In this document: in pieces, positions 18,221-26,664 of the stretch
How the letters are laid out: the number at the start of each line of letters is the position of its first letter
Numbering within the stretch: the first letter of the stretch is position 1
Source of the DNA: Pelagibacterales bacterium SAG-MED19
Lineage (GTDB): Bacteria > Pseudomonadota > Alphaproteobacteria > Pelagibacterales > Pelagibacteraceae
NCBI GenBank assembly: GCA_014654035.1
Contig: JACWDQ010000002.1
Location: forward strand, 49,776 to 113,775
Direction of reading: 5' to 3'
DNA length: 64,000 bases
Notes under the pieces: model-generated
Seen by the model: the letters and a program-made list of their open reading frames with translations, nothing else
What the model was told of the DNA's origin: nothing
The model's database searches: none
Translations under genes and position numbers: made by a program

Positions 18221-20698
18221 ATGACTAAAAATAAAATTACAGCAGTTCTCGGGCCAACAAACACCGGTAAAACGCATTTAGCTATAGAAACAATGTTGTC
18301 ATTTGATAGTGGCATGATTGGCTTTCCTCTCAGATTATTAGCACGTGAAGTTTATGATAAAGTAATAAAAGAAACTAGTGTTGATAAAGTTGCCTTAATT
18401 ACTGGAGAGGAAAAAATCATACCTACCAATGCAAAGTATTATCTTTGTACTGTTGAGTCTATGCCAATTGACAAAAACTTGGAATTTGTTGGTGTTGATG
18501 AAATACAAATGTGTGCAGATCACGAACGTGGTCATATATTTACTGACAGGTTGTTAAATATGAGAGGTTCCAGATTAACTATGCTAATGGGATCTAACAC
18601 AATTAAAAATATCATATTAAAATTAGATGAAGATTTGGAATTTATAAACAGAAATAGATTATCAAAATTGACTTATGCTGGGCATAAAAAAATTTCAAGA
18701 ATTAACAGAAAAACTGCAATTATAGCATTTTCTGCAGAGGAAGTTTATGCAATCGCAGAATTAATTAGGAGACAAAAAGGAGGTGCTGCGATTGTAATGG
18801 GATCACTAAGTCCAAAAACAAGAAATGCACAAGTTGAATTATATCAATCAGGTGATGTTGATTTTTTAGTTGCTACTGATGCTATTGGGATGGGTATAAA
18901 TATGGATCTTGATCATGTCTATTTTTCTAATTTAAAAAAGTTTGATGGAAAAAAATTAAGAAAATTGAATTTATCTGAAATAGGGCAAATTGCAGGGAGA
19001 GCAGGTAGATATCTAAATGATGGTAGTTTTGGAGTTACCGGAGAGTGTAAAGATATTAATGCAGAAGAAGTGGAACTTTTAGAAGGTCATAAATTTGAAG
19101 AAATTCAATCTTTATTTTGGAGAAATTCCAATTTAAATTTTAATAATCCGCCTGCACTTTTAAAGTCATTGGATGAAAAGCCTGATAGAAAATGGCTTAG
19201 AAAAATACACGAATGTGAGGATGAAAAAGCTTTAAAATTTTTTTTACGAGATAAGAATTTAGAAAATATTGAATTTGATAAAAACAAATTAAGTCTTTTA
19301 TGGGAGTGTTGTCAGATACCAGATTTTGTAAAAAAAACTTATGGAAATCATTATGATGTAATTGCAAATGTTTTTAAATATTTAAACAGTGAAAAAGGTA
19401 AAATTACTGATGATTATATGCGGCTGCAACTTATGAAACTTGACAAATTAGATGGAAATGTAGATTCTTTGTCAAATAGAATTGCAAATGTAAGAACTTG
19501 GTCTTATGTTTCTAATAAAAATAATTGGATAGAAAATCAGAATTATTGGATTGAAAAAACAAAATTATTAGAGGATAAACTTTCAGACCGACTCCATGAA
19601 GAACTTACTAAAACTTTTATTGATAAACGAGCAAGTGTTCTCGCTAGGGGTTTGAAACAAGACATGGATTTTGACACAAAAATTTTAGAAAATAACGAAG
19701 TAATGATTGATAATCAGTTTATTGGTAAAATTAATGGTTTAAAATTAGAACTTGATTTAAAAAAAGGAGCATTAGAAACTGATATAAAATCTCTTAAAAA
19801 AGCTGCTAGACAAACAGTTGGTCCAGAACTTGAAAAAAGAACACAAACAATAATTGAGACTGGTTTAATTGAACTACAAGATGATTTCAAAATTTATTGG
19901 AATAAATCATCAATAGCTAAATTAAACTCAGGTAAGGACTATTTAAACCCTAATATAGAATTATTAGTCGACGATATTTTAGAACAAACTCATAGAAAAA
20001 AATTAATTAACTTTCTGGGAGAATGGTTAAAAAATAAAATAAATACAGTTCTTGAAAGTCTAGTAGAATTAAAAAATTTAAAAGATAAAAACTCATCAAT
20101 TAAAGCACTTGCGTATCAACTCTATGAAAATAATGGTGTTTTAAAAAGAATAAATGTTTTTGAATACCTAAAAAATTTAGGACAAAATGAAAGAAAAATT
20201 CTTAGAGATCTTGGAGTGAAATTTGGTAGATATCACATATTCTTACACAGATTGATCAAACCCGAAGCTGTTTCACTTAGAACATTACTTTGGAAAAATT
20301 ACAATCAAAAATACTTTGATTTAAAACCACCAACTTTTGGTTTAAATTTTATAGATAGTAAAGATCATAAAAATAAAAACTTTATGTTACTTTGTGGATT
20401 TGAAAAATTTAATAACTTATATGTAAGGATTGATATTTTAGAAAGATTATTTATGCAAATAATTAATTCAAATACAGAAAAAGATAAAGAAATTAAAATG
20501 ATCCCAGAAATGTTAAATTTATTAGGTTGTAGTAAAGATAACTTTAAAGAACTTCTCAAAAATATGGATTATAAAGTAATAGAAAAAAATACTGAGGTAT
20601 TTTTTAAATATGTACCAAAAAGAAATATTAAAAAAGATAATAAAAAAACAGTGAAAGAAAGTCCTTTTGGTGTTTTAAAAAACATAAATTTTGATTAA
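18221..20698 (+). CDS. Suv3-like superfamily 2 RNA helicase
   Basis: An 825-aa ATP-dependent helicase of the SUPV3L1/Suv3 type, common in alphaproteobacteria and related to the mitochondrial degradosome helicase. Motif I is GPTNTGKTH (residues 11-19). Motif II is DEIQ, with GVDEIQMCADHERGH around it. The second RecA domain has ATDAIGMGINMD, and motif VI is QIAGRAGRY. A long C-terminal region of about 500 residues follows. A role in RNA turnover is inferred from family. It heads a same-strand group with a TerB-like gene, fdxA and carD. Confidence 0.92.
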   Translation: MTKNKITAVLGPTNTGKTHLAIETMLSFDSGMIGFPLRLLAREVYDKVIKETSVDKVALITGEEKIIPTNAKYYLCTVESMPIDKNLEFVGVDEIQMCADHERGHIFTDRLLNMRGSRLTMLMGSNTIKNIILKLDEDLEFINRNRLSKLTYAGHKKISRINRKTAIIAFSAEEVYAIAELIRRQKGGAAIVMGSLSPKTRNAQVELYQSGDVDFLVATDAIGMGINMDLDHVYFSNLKKFDGKKLRKLNLSEIGQIAGRAGRYLNDGSFGVTGECKDINAEEVELLEGHKFEEIQSLFWRNSNLNFNNPPALLKSLDEKPDRKWLRKIHECEDEKALKFFLRDKNLENIEFDKNKLSLLWECCQIPDFVKKTYGNHYDVIANVFKYLNSEKGKITDDYMRLQLMKLDKLDGNVDSLSNRIANVRTWSYVSNKNNWIENQNYWIEKTKLLEDKLSDRLHEELTKTFIDKRASVLARGLKQDMDFDTKILENNEVMIDNQFIGKINGLKLELDLKKGALETDIKSLKKAARQTVGPELEKRTQTIIETGLIELQDDFKIYWNKSSIAKLNSGKDYLNPNIELLVDDILEQTHRKKLINFLGEWLKNKINTVLESLVELKNLKDKNSSIKALAYQLYENNGVLKRINVFEYLKNLGQNERKILRDLGVKFGRYHIFLHRLIKPEAVSLRTLLWKNYNQKYFDLKPPTFGLNFIDSKDHKNKNFMLLCGFEKFNNLYVRIDILERLFMQIINSNTEKDKEIKMIPEMLNLLGCSKDNFKELLKNMDYKVIEKNTEVFFKYVPKRNIKKDNKKTVKESPFGVLKNINFD

Positions 20699-20701
20699 AT
20701 C

Positions 20702-21115
20702 ATGTTTTTTAAAGAAAATAAAAATAAAAATGAAATAGATGATTTATCTAAAGTTGCGGCTTTGCTAATACATGCAGCAAAAATTGATCAAAATTTTACT
20801 GAAAAAGAAGAAAAAATAATTGAACTAGCTATTCTCAAAATTGGAGCAAATAATCAAAACATAAAGATTATAATTGAAAAAGGTAAAACAATCGAAAACG
20901 ATAGTAATCAAATTTTAGAGTTTACGAGAGAAGTAAAAAAAATGAGTGAAAAAAAAAAAATTTTAGTAGTCGAAACACTGTGGCAAATAATCTACTCAAA
21001 TAATGAGGCAGACATGTATGAAACAAGTTTAATGCGAAGACTTGCAGGATTGTTATACATTGACAATAAAATAATGGGTAATATTAAAGAAAAAATTAAA
21101 AATCAAAATTTATAA
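20702..21115 (+). CDS. TerB-like (tellurite-resistance B fold) protein
   Basis: A 137-aa, mainly helical acidic/lysine-rich protein resembling TerB-domain proteins. The segment [20 protein letters not shown] has the typical A-x-x-D-x-x-x-x-x-E-E pattern, which recurs at [19 protein letters not shown]. TerB proteins may bind metal and often accompany membrane or stress proteins; the job here is unknown. It starts 3 bp after the helicase stop and overlaps the ferredoxin ATG by one base (TAATG), so it is part of the operon. Confidence 0.75.
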   Translation: MFFKENKNKNEIDDLSKVAALLIHAAKIDQNFTEKEEKIIELAILKIGANNQNIKIIIEKGKTIENDSNQILEFTREVKKMSEKKKILVVETLWQIIYSNNEADMYETSLMRRLAGLLYIDNKIMGNIKEKIKNQNL

Positions 21116-21441
21116 TGACTTATATAGTTAATGAAAAATGTATTAAGTGCAAACTTATGGATTGCGTTGAAGTTTGCCCCGTTGATTGTTTTTATGAGGG
21201 AAAAAATATGCTTGTAATTAAACCGGATGAGTGTATAGATTGTGGCGTTTGTGAACCAGAATGTCCAGTTGACGCCATCGTTGCTGATACTGAAACTGGT
21301 AGCGAAAAATGGTTAGAAATAAATAAACAATATTCAGAAATCTGGCCTAACATAAGTGAAAAAAAAGATCCTCCTTCGGATCAAGAAAAATATAGAGATG
21401 AGAAAGATAAATTTAAAAAATATTTTAAAGAAAACCTTTAA
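21115..21441 (+). CDS. fdxA: 7Fe ferredoxin (FdxA type)
   Basis: A 108-aa soluble electron carrier with one 3Fe-4S and one 4Fe-4S cluster. The first cysteine set is [21 protein letters not shown] (short pieces: CIKC, DCVEVCP) and the second is [12 protein letters not shown]. Both match the Azotobacter FdI-like layout. The C-terminal tail is long and charged. Redox partners are unknown. The helicase-ferredoxin-CarD order is widespread in alphaproteobacteria. The end of the gene overlaps the start assigned to carD. Confidence 0.95.
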   Translation: MTYIVNEKCIKCKLMDCVEVCPVDCFYEGKNMLVIKPDECIDCGVCEPECPVDAIVADTETGSEKWLEINKQYSEIWPNISEKKDPPSDQEKYRDEKDKFKKYFKENL

Positions 21442-22258
21442 AAAAAAAGTATCTCCAAAAAAAACAAAAAAACAAAAAACTACCAAAATTAAAAAAAAGA
21501 AAAAAATAAAGTCAAAAAATGAAGTTAAGAAAGTAAAAAAAACTTCCCTTAAATTATCTAAAAAAAAAGATAGTAAAGTAGAAATTAAATCAAATGACAA
21601 TTTAAGAATTCCAAAAAGCAATGAATCAAAACCAGAAATTAAAAAAGTAAAAAAACAAGAAACTGAAAAGAGAGAATATAAAATAAAGGATTATGTAAAT
21701 TACCCAAAACATGGGGTAGGACAAATCACAGAATTCAAGAAAATTAATATTGGTGGCATTGATGTAGAGACTTATATTATCAAGTTTGAAAAAGATAAAG
21801 CAAATGGTATGGTCCCAGTAAACAAACAATCCCATCTACGACCTTTAGCTACAATAAATCAAATCAATAAATGTGTTTCAATTTTAAAAAGCAAACCTAA
21901 AATTAAAAAATCTATGTGGAGCAGAAGAGCCCAAGAATACGAAGCAAAAATATCATCTGGAAAAATTTATGAACTAGCTGAAGTAGTGCGAGATTTGAAT
22001 AAAGGAGATGACCTAATGGTTGACCAATCTTACAGTGAAAGACAACTTTTTGAAAAAGCCTATGAAAGAATTCTGTCAGAATTTCAAATTGTTCTAAATC
22101 TTTCTTTAGAAGATACCCAAAAAAAGTTAGATAAAGCTCTTAAAAGAAATATTGCAGTACAACCTGATAAACCATCTACTACACCGGATAAAGCCTCAAC
22201 AACTCAATCGGAAATTTCTGATGAAGAATCTGTTTCTGAAAATGAAGAAGCTTTATAA
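21398..22258 (+). CDS. carD: CarD-family transcription factor with lysine-rich N-terminal extension
   Basis: A 286-aa protein (from ATG 21398; a start at 21356 would add 14 aa). The CarD/Mfd RNA-polymerase-interacting domain begins near residue 93 ([19 protein letters not shown]). The helical DNA-binding domain follows, with [18 protein letters not shown]. CarD proteins bind the polymerase beta subunit and stabilise open complexes. About 90 N-terminal residues are an extreme Lys-rich, disordered tail, and the C-terminus is acidic and Ser/Thr-rich. The start overlaps fdxA by 44 bp, longer than other overlaps here, so the start is uncertain. A strong terminator follows. Confidence 0.85.
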   Translation: MRKINLKNILKKTFKKKVSPKKTKKQKTTKIKKKKKIKSKNEVKKVKKTSLKLSKKKDSKVEIKSNDNLRIPKSNESKPEIKKVKKQETEKREYKIKDYVNYPKHGVGQITEFKKINIGGIDVETYIIKFEKDKANGMVPVNKQSHLRPLATINQINKCVSILKSKPKIKKSMWSRRAQEYEAKISSGKIYELAEVVRDLNKGDDLMVDQSYSERQLFEKAYERILSEFQIVLNLSLEDTQKKLDKALKRNIAVQPDKPSTTPDKASTTQSEISDEESVSENEEAL

Positions 22259-22260
22259 AA

Positions 22261-22302
22261 AAAAACGCCTCTCACACGAAAATCGTTATGAGAAGCGTTT
22301 TT
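22261..22302 (+). terminator. Rho-independent terminator after carD
   Basis: The stem AAAAACGC (22261-22268) pairs with GCGTTTTT (22295-22302). Inside it, TCTCA pairs with TGAGA and ACGA with TCGT. The symmetric A and T flanks allow it to work in both directions. It closes the helicase-carD operon and also lies downstream of the convergent basic-peptide gene. Confidence 0.85.
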
Positions 22303-22321
22303 AATAAAGAATACTAAGTTA

Positions 22322-22399
22322 TTATCTTCTTCTTCTTTTTTTAGCTTTTTTCTTAGCTTTTTTCTTAGCCTTCTTTGCTTTTTTTCTTCTCTTAGGCAT
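22322..22399 (-). CDS. Small Lys/Arg-rich peptide, 25 aa (histone H1-tail-like)
   Basis: A 26-codon frame encoding a peptide that begins MPKRRKKAKKAKKKAKK and ends in four Arg. Every residue after Met-Pro is Lys, Arg or Ala, in a repeating AKK pattern like the C-terminal tails of H1-like nucleoid proteins. The Shine-Dalgarno sequence AAGGGAG, about 7 bases before the ATG, is one of the best in the window, which argues strongly for translation. A TTGACA promoter and a leader hairpin lie upstream. Nucleic-acid binding is inferred from composition only. Confidence 0.7.
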   Translation of the reverse strand: MPKRRKKAKKAKKKAKKKAKKRRRR

Positions 22400-22422
22400 C
22401 TTTAGCTCCCTTTTTAGTTAAA

Positions 22423-22439
22423 CGAATCAAAATGATTCG
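22423..22439 (-). promoter_or_regulatory. Leader hairpin of the basic peptide gene
   Basis: A perfect 7-bp stem, CGAATCA (22423-22429) with TGATTCG (22433-22439) around a 3-nt loop, lies about 14 bases upstream of the AAGGGAG ribosome binding site. Because the predicted transcription start is only a few bases further upstream, the hairpin would sit near the 5' end of the mRNA. It could protect the message or act as an operator. Confidence 0.45.
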
Positions 22440-22450
22440 CTATTAACTTA

Positions 22451-22479
22451 TTTTTATTTTTTTATACAAGTAATGTCAA
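22451..22479 (-). promoter_or_regulatory. Predicted sigma-70 promoter of the basic peptide gene
   Basis: On the minus strand a consensus -35 TTGACA (22474-22479) is followed after 17 bases by TAAAAA (22451-22456), a moderate -10. It is the only promoter-like sequence in the 197-bp gap upstream of the peptide gene, and otherwise that gap shows only A+T-rich DNA. Confidence 0.45.
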
Positions 22480-22596
22480 TTCTTTAATTAAAGTTAAAAT
22501 TTTTAAAAAAAAATTAAAAATAAAATAAAGTTTTTTTAATTTGTAAGTGTAAAAAAGTTAATGTTTATGCGCTTTATAACCAAATATTTTACTAAA

Positions 22597-24297
22597 TTAA
22601 TAAAGTTTTTCTAAATCTTCTTTATATTTTTCTAAAATTTTTTTTCTTTTTAGTTTTAATGTTGGTGTTAACATTCCATTTTCAATTGTAAATTCTTCTT
22701 TAATTAATTTAAATTTTTTAACTTTTTCAACTAATGATAAGTTTTTATTTAAATTTTCCAAATAAAATTCAATTTCTTTTTTATTTTCTTCATTTTCACT
22801 AACAATTAATGCAACTAAATAAGTTTTTTTGTCTCCATAAACAAAACTTTGCTTAATTTTTTCATTAAGACATAATAAATTTTCAATTTTTGATGGTGAA
22901 ATGTTATCACCACCTAAATTAACTATTATTTCTTTTTTTCTATCAGTTATTTTAAGATTTCCATCACTGGTAAATTCACCAATGTCTCCAGTATGTAACC
23001 AACCATCTTTAATAATATCATCAGTTTCTTTTTTCATATTCCAATATCCAAGCATAACATTTTCACCCTTAACCAAAATTTCACCATCCTCAGCAATTTT
23101 TACTTTATTGGTTTTAAAAGGTGGGCCAACAGTCTCGATTTTAATTTTCCCTGGAATATTGCAACTCACAACGGGGGAGGTTTCAGTTAATCCATAACCT
23201 TGTAATGTTGGCAGTCCTATAGAGTTCAAAAATTCACCTATTTTTTGATCTAAGGCACCTCCTCCTGATACAAATGCTTTTAGTTTACCTCCAAACTGAT
23301 TTTTAATTTTTTTTCTTACTAATTTTTCACATAAAAAATCGATTATATTTTCCTTAAAATTTAGATCTTTACCATCCAAGTTTTTGGTCCCAAGATAAAT
23401 AGTATTTTCTATAAGTTTCTTTTTTAAACCTTTTTGTTTTGAGAAATTAAGAGAAATTTTGCTAAATAAATTTTGATAAAATCTTGGCACGGCTGTCATA
23501 ATAGTTGGTTTAGCTACGGCCATATTTGGTAATAATTTTTCTAAACTTTCAGCATAGTAAATTTTTGCTCCAAGCGATATTTGTACGTATTGAACAGTAT
23601 GTTCATATGAATGAGATAACGGAAGCCAAGTTAAAAAAACTGGTCTTTCATTTTTAACTAAGGAGTCCAAAATTTCTTGTGCTCCTTCACAATTTGATAA
23701 GATACCTCCGTGACTGAGCATTACTCCTTTGGGATTACCTGTAGTCCCTGATGTATAAATAATACAAGCCAAATCTTTTCTTAATATTTTGTCATTGAAA
23801 TTCTCAGAGATATTGATTGTTTCTTTTTTAGGATTTTTTTCTAAAATAGTTTCTATACTCTTAATTTTTTGATTAAAATTTTCAATTGAAATTACTTTTG
23901 TTTCACTAGAAATAAATTTTTCTATTTTTTTAAATTGAATATCATTTGAAATTATACATATCTTCGGTCTGCAATCATTAATTATATACTCGTAATCTTT
24001 CTCAGAATATGTAGTGAATAATGGAACTGTTACTCCACCTGCATTCATAATTGCTATGTCTGCTATAAGCCACTCTGGTCGATTTTCAGATAATAAAACA
24101 CATCTATCCCCTTTAGATAAACTTTTACTTAAATATTCAGAAAATAAAAAAATGTTATTTCTAACTTGTTCCCATGTTAAAAAATCATTTTCACCAGTTT
24201 TTAACCACTTTAAAAATGGCTGATTTGTCAGTTCTTTTTTTTCTTTATATTTTTCAAAAAAAAGCTCAACTAAACTGTTTATCTCTTTTAATTCCAT
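22597..24297 (-). CDS. AMP-dependent acyl-CoA synthetase (long-chain fatty acid CoA ligase type)
   Basis: A 566-aa adenylate-forming enzyme that would activate a fatty acid to acyl-CoA via acyl-AMP. The P-loop-like motif is YTSGTTGNPKGVMLSHGG near residues 180-197. The adenine-binding motif is QGYGLTETSPVVS. The hinge region is GWLHTGDIGEF followed by ITDRKKEIIV. The overall type matches bacterial FadD15-like ligases, but chain length cannot be read. It stands alone between the basic-peptide leader and tRNA-Leu, on the same strand as the tRNA. Confidence 0.9.
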   Translation of the reverse strand: MELKEINSLVELFFEKYKEKKELTNQPFLKWLKTGENDFLTWEQVRNNIFLFSEYLSKSLSKGDRCVLLSENRPEWLIADIAIMNAGGVTVPLFTTYSEKDYEYIINDCRPKICIISNDIQFKKIEKFISSETKVISIENFNQKIKSIETILEKNPKKETINISENFNDKILRKDLACIIYTSGTTGNPKGVMLSHGGILSNCEGAQEILDSLVKNERPVFLTWLPLSHSYEHTVQYVQISLGAKIYYAESLEKLLPNMAVAKPTIMTAVPRFYQNLFSKISLNFSKQKGLKKKLIENTIYLGTKNLDGKDLNFKENIIDFLCEKLVRKKIKNQFGGKLKAFVSGGGALDQKIGEFLNSIGLPTLQGYGLTETSPVVSCNIPGKIKIETVGPPFKTNKVKIAEDGEILVKGENVMLGYWNMKKETDDIIKDGWLHTGDIGEFTSDGNLKITDRKKEIIVNLGGDNISPSKIENLLCLNEKIKQSFVYGDKKTYLVALIVSENEENKKEIEFYLENLNKNLSLVEKVKKFKLIKEEFTIENGMLTPTLKLKRKKILEKYKEDLEKLY

Positions 24298-24301
24298 AAT
24301 T

Positions 24302-24386
24302 TGGTGGGCGAAGAGAGAATCGAACTCTCACTTCTTGCGAAACACGATTTTGAGTCGTGCGCGTCTACCAGTTCCGCCATTCGCCC
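24302..24386 (-). tRNA. tRNA-Leu (anticodon CAA)
   Basis: An 85-nt class II tRNA with encoded CCA. The acceptor GGGCGAA pairs with TTCGCCC. The anticodon stem CACGA/TCGTG encloses loop CTCAAAA, giving CAA, which reads UUG. A long variable arm and a T loop with GTTCGATTC are present. It lies directly upstream of the acyl-CoA ligase on the same strand. Confidence 0.97.
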
Positions 24387-24445
24387 TTAATAGTTTAATA
24401 ATTTATTAAATAGTATAAGAACTAAAATTATATTAAAACCAAAAA

Positions 24446-25051
24446 ATGTTTAATACTCTATATAAAAAATGTTTAATTTTAGCTGCACATAAAAGTTCTA
24501 AATATTATTTAGCATTAGTTTCCTTTATTGAAAGTTCCTTTTTTCCTATTCCACCAGATGTAATGGTAATACCGATGGTAATCTCTAAAAAGACTGATTT
24601 TATAAAAATATTTTTTATCACAACAATTTTTTCAGTTTTAGGTGGTGTATTGGGTTATTTTCTTGGAGCCTTCTTTTTTGATATTGGGATGCAAATAATG
24701 AGTTTTTATGGCTATGAGGATAAATTATCAAATCTTAAAAATGATTTGATTAATAGTGAGAGCTTTTATGCTTGGCTTGGAATTCTTTTTCTAGCAGGCT
24801 TTACTCCTCTACCTTATAAAGTTTTTACTATAGCCAGTGGTTTAATTAGCTTTAATTTTTTAGTTTTCATTTTTATAAGCCTAATTTCTAGAGGATTGCG
24901 TTTTTTTTTAGTTTCTTATTTTGCATACAAGTTTGGAGATTTCTTTTCAAAATTCATGGATAAACACGGTTCTAAATGGTTTACAATTGTAGGAATAATA
25001 ATTGTTATACTTGGATTTATGATTTATTTATTATTAAGATCTCATGCCTAA
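24446..25051 (+). CDS. YqaA/DedA-family (VTT domain) membrane protein
   Basis: A 201-aa inner-membrane protein with four to five hydrophobic segments. The signature region FIESSFFPIPPDVMVIPMV near residues 27-45 and the second-half motif FLAGFTPLPYKVFTIASG match YqaA-type VTT/DedA proteins, some of which act in polyprenyl-phosphate or lipid flipping. Its exact role is unknown. The stop overlaps dsbB by 8 bp, so dsbB and coq7 likely follow on the same transcript. Confidence 0.85.
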   Translation: MFNTLYKKCLILAAHKSSKYYLALVSFIESSFFPIPPDVMVIPMVISKKTDFIKIFFITTIFSVLGGVLGYFLGAFFFDIGMQIMSFYGYEDKLSNLKNDLINSESFYAWLGILFLAGFTPLPYKVFTIASGLISFNFLVFIFISLISRGLRFFLVSYFAYKFGDFFSKFMDKHGSKWFTIVGIIIVILGFMIYLLLRSHA

Positions 25052-25532
25052 CCTGAAAATAAATTTTTATTTAAAGATAATTTTCTTAATTAGTTTAATT
25101 TCATTTTTTTCAGCTTTTTTTATAGAATATGCTCTTGGTTACCAGCCTTGTAATTTATGCTTAATAGAAAGAATTCCTTACGGATTAAGCATAATTCTGA
25201 TTATTTTAAATTATTTACTAAGAAAAAATGAACAATTTATAATAATGTTATTAATCTTAATATTTTCCTTCTCTTTTATATTATCTTTTTATCACTTCGG
25301 AATAGAGCAAGGATTTTTTGAAGAATCAGCAGTTTGTGGACTTAAAAAAACATCTGAAATTCTTTCAAAAGAGGAATTACTTAATCAATTAAAAATTAGG
25401 ACTGTGAGCTGTAAAGATGTGACATTTAGAATTTTTGGATTTTCATTAACTACATTTAATATATTTATAAGTTTAATTTTAGTTATTTTTTTAATCAAAA
25501 TTTTTAACAATTATGAAAAGTTCAAAAAATAA
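25044..25532 (+). CDS. dsbB: Disulfide bond formation protein B
   Basis: A 162-aa quinone-linked inner-membrane protein that reoxidises periplasmic DsbA. Four transmembrane segments are visible. The first periplasmic loop has the redox pair CNLC (YQPCNLCLIERIPYG, near residues 36-40). The second loop has the other pair, Cys in ESAVCGLKK and Cys in TVSCKDV. Length is normal. It overlaps yqaA by 8 bp upstream and coq7 by 20 bp downstream. No dsbA is in the window. Confidence 0.92.
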   Translation: MPNLKINFYLKIIFLISLISFFSAFFIEYALGYQPCNLCLIERIPYGLSIILIILNYLLRKNEQFIIMLLILIFSFSFILSFYHFGIEQGFFEESAVCGLKKTSEILSKEELLNQLKIRTVSCKDVTFRIFGFSLTTFNIFISLILVIFLIKIFNNYEKFKK

Positions 25533-26043
25533 AATTGAAGAATTTATAAGAGTAGATCATGCTGGCGAAAGAGGTGCAGTCAAAATCTACGAGGGTCAAT
25601 TATTGGCTCTTAACACTTTTGTTAAAGATGAAAATTTGAAAAAAGTTATTGAAGAAATGAAAGTTCATGAGAAAGAACATTGTGAATTTTTTGAAACAGA
25701 GATTAAAAAGAGAAAAATTAAACCAACATTATTTTTACCCTTGTGGGATTTGTTGGGTGTCGGGCTAGGTTTTGGTTCAACTCTTCTAGGTAAAAAAGCA
25801 GCAATGTTATGTACCGCCTCGGTAGAAGAAGTAATAGATGAACACTATCAAAATCAAATTAATCAACTAGGCTCTGACGAAAAAAATTTAAAAAAAAAAA
25901 TAATTAAATTTAGAGAAGATGAACTCCATCATAAAGATATTGCTTATGAGAAGGGTGCATCTAAGAAAGGAATTTACTCAATAATGGATAAAATAATTAA
26001 AACTGGTTCAAAGATAGCAATTAATATATCTGAAAAGGTTTAA
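25513..26043 (+). CDS. coq7: Demethoxyubiquinone hydroxylase (Coq7/UbiF-type)
   Basis: A 176-aa diiron monooxygenase that adds the last ring hydroxyl in ubiquinone synthesis, at the inner membrane. The first iron ligands are in RVDHAGERGAVKIYEGQ near residues 13-29. The E-x-x-H motif is in VHEKEHCEFFE. The second set is in SVEEVIDEHY and REDELHHKDIA. Length and motifs match alphaproteobacterial Coq7. It overlaps dsbB by 20 bp. ubiE and ubiB of the same pathway lie 10 kb away in this window. Confidence 0.94.
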   Translation: MKSSKNKIEEFIRVDHAGERGAVKIYEGQLLALNTFVKDENLKKVIEEMKVHEKEHCEFFETEIKKRKIKPTLFLPLWDLLGVGLGFGSTLLGKKAAMLCTASVEEVIDEHYQNQINQLGSDEKNLKKKIIKFREDELHHKDIAYEKGASKKGIYSIMDKIIKTGSKIAINISEKV

Positions 26044-26046
26044 CAT

Positions 26047-26617
26047 TTAAGCTTCTAGCTCAACATCCCAATATAAATAATCCATCCAACTTTTATGTAA
26101 AAAGTTTGGAGGAAAATTTTTACCATTACGATGAAGATCTTCAGTTGAAGGTTGAAAAGGAAATTGTGAAAGTTTCATTCCAGATAATTTAAGCAACTTT
26201 CCTCCTTTTCTTACATTACAAGCTGAACAAGCAGTAACCACATTGTCCCAATTAGTTTCTCCACCTTTTGACCTTGGAAGTAAATGATCAAATGTAAGCT
26301 CCTCACCACTTCCACAATATTGACATGAAAATTTGTCTCTAAGGAAAACATTAAATCTTGTAAAACTTGGTTTTGATTGTGGAACTATGTAATCCTTTAA
26401 CGCAATAACACTTGGTAATTGCATATTAAAGGATGGACTTCTTACAATTCTATCGTAAGTGCTAACAATTATTACCCTGTCTAAAAAAAACTGATTTTAC
26501 AGTATCTTGCCAAGACCATAACGATAAAGGATAGTAGCTTAATGGTCTGTAGTCAGCATTTAAAACTAATGCTGGGCATTTTTCTAATGATACATCTTGT
26601 TCAAGAAAGTTATTCAT
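26047..26617 (-). CDS. HNH endonuclease family protein, frameshifted in a T8 run
   Basis: The HNH domain is clear in the downstream part: RDKFSCQYCGSGEELTFDHL with CxxC, then the DHLLPRSKGG core and CSACNVRKGG. The N-terminal part lies in another frame from ATG 26617 (MNNFLEQDVSLEKCPALVL ... LSLWSWQDTVKSVF). The frames join if one base is removed from the run of eight (26483-26490), giving SVFLDRVIIVSTYDRIVRS and a protein of about 189 aa. If only the downstream part is used, the protein starts at 26424 (125 aa). Function unknown; convergent with coq7. Confidence 0.82.
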
Positions 26618-26664
26618 ATTCAAATTTTAACAAGAATAAAAAATAATTCAATAATAAGCAATTA

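Noticed and set aside
21334-21835. Long minus-strand frames opposite carD
   Set aside because: They are rich in Phe/Ile simply because they are antisense to a polylysine coding region; no motif or start signal supports them.
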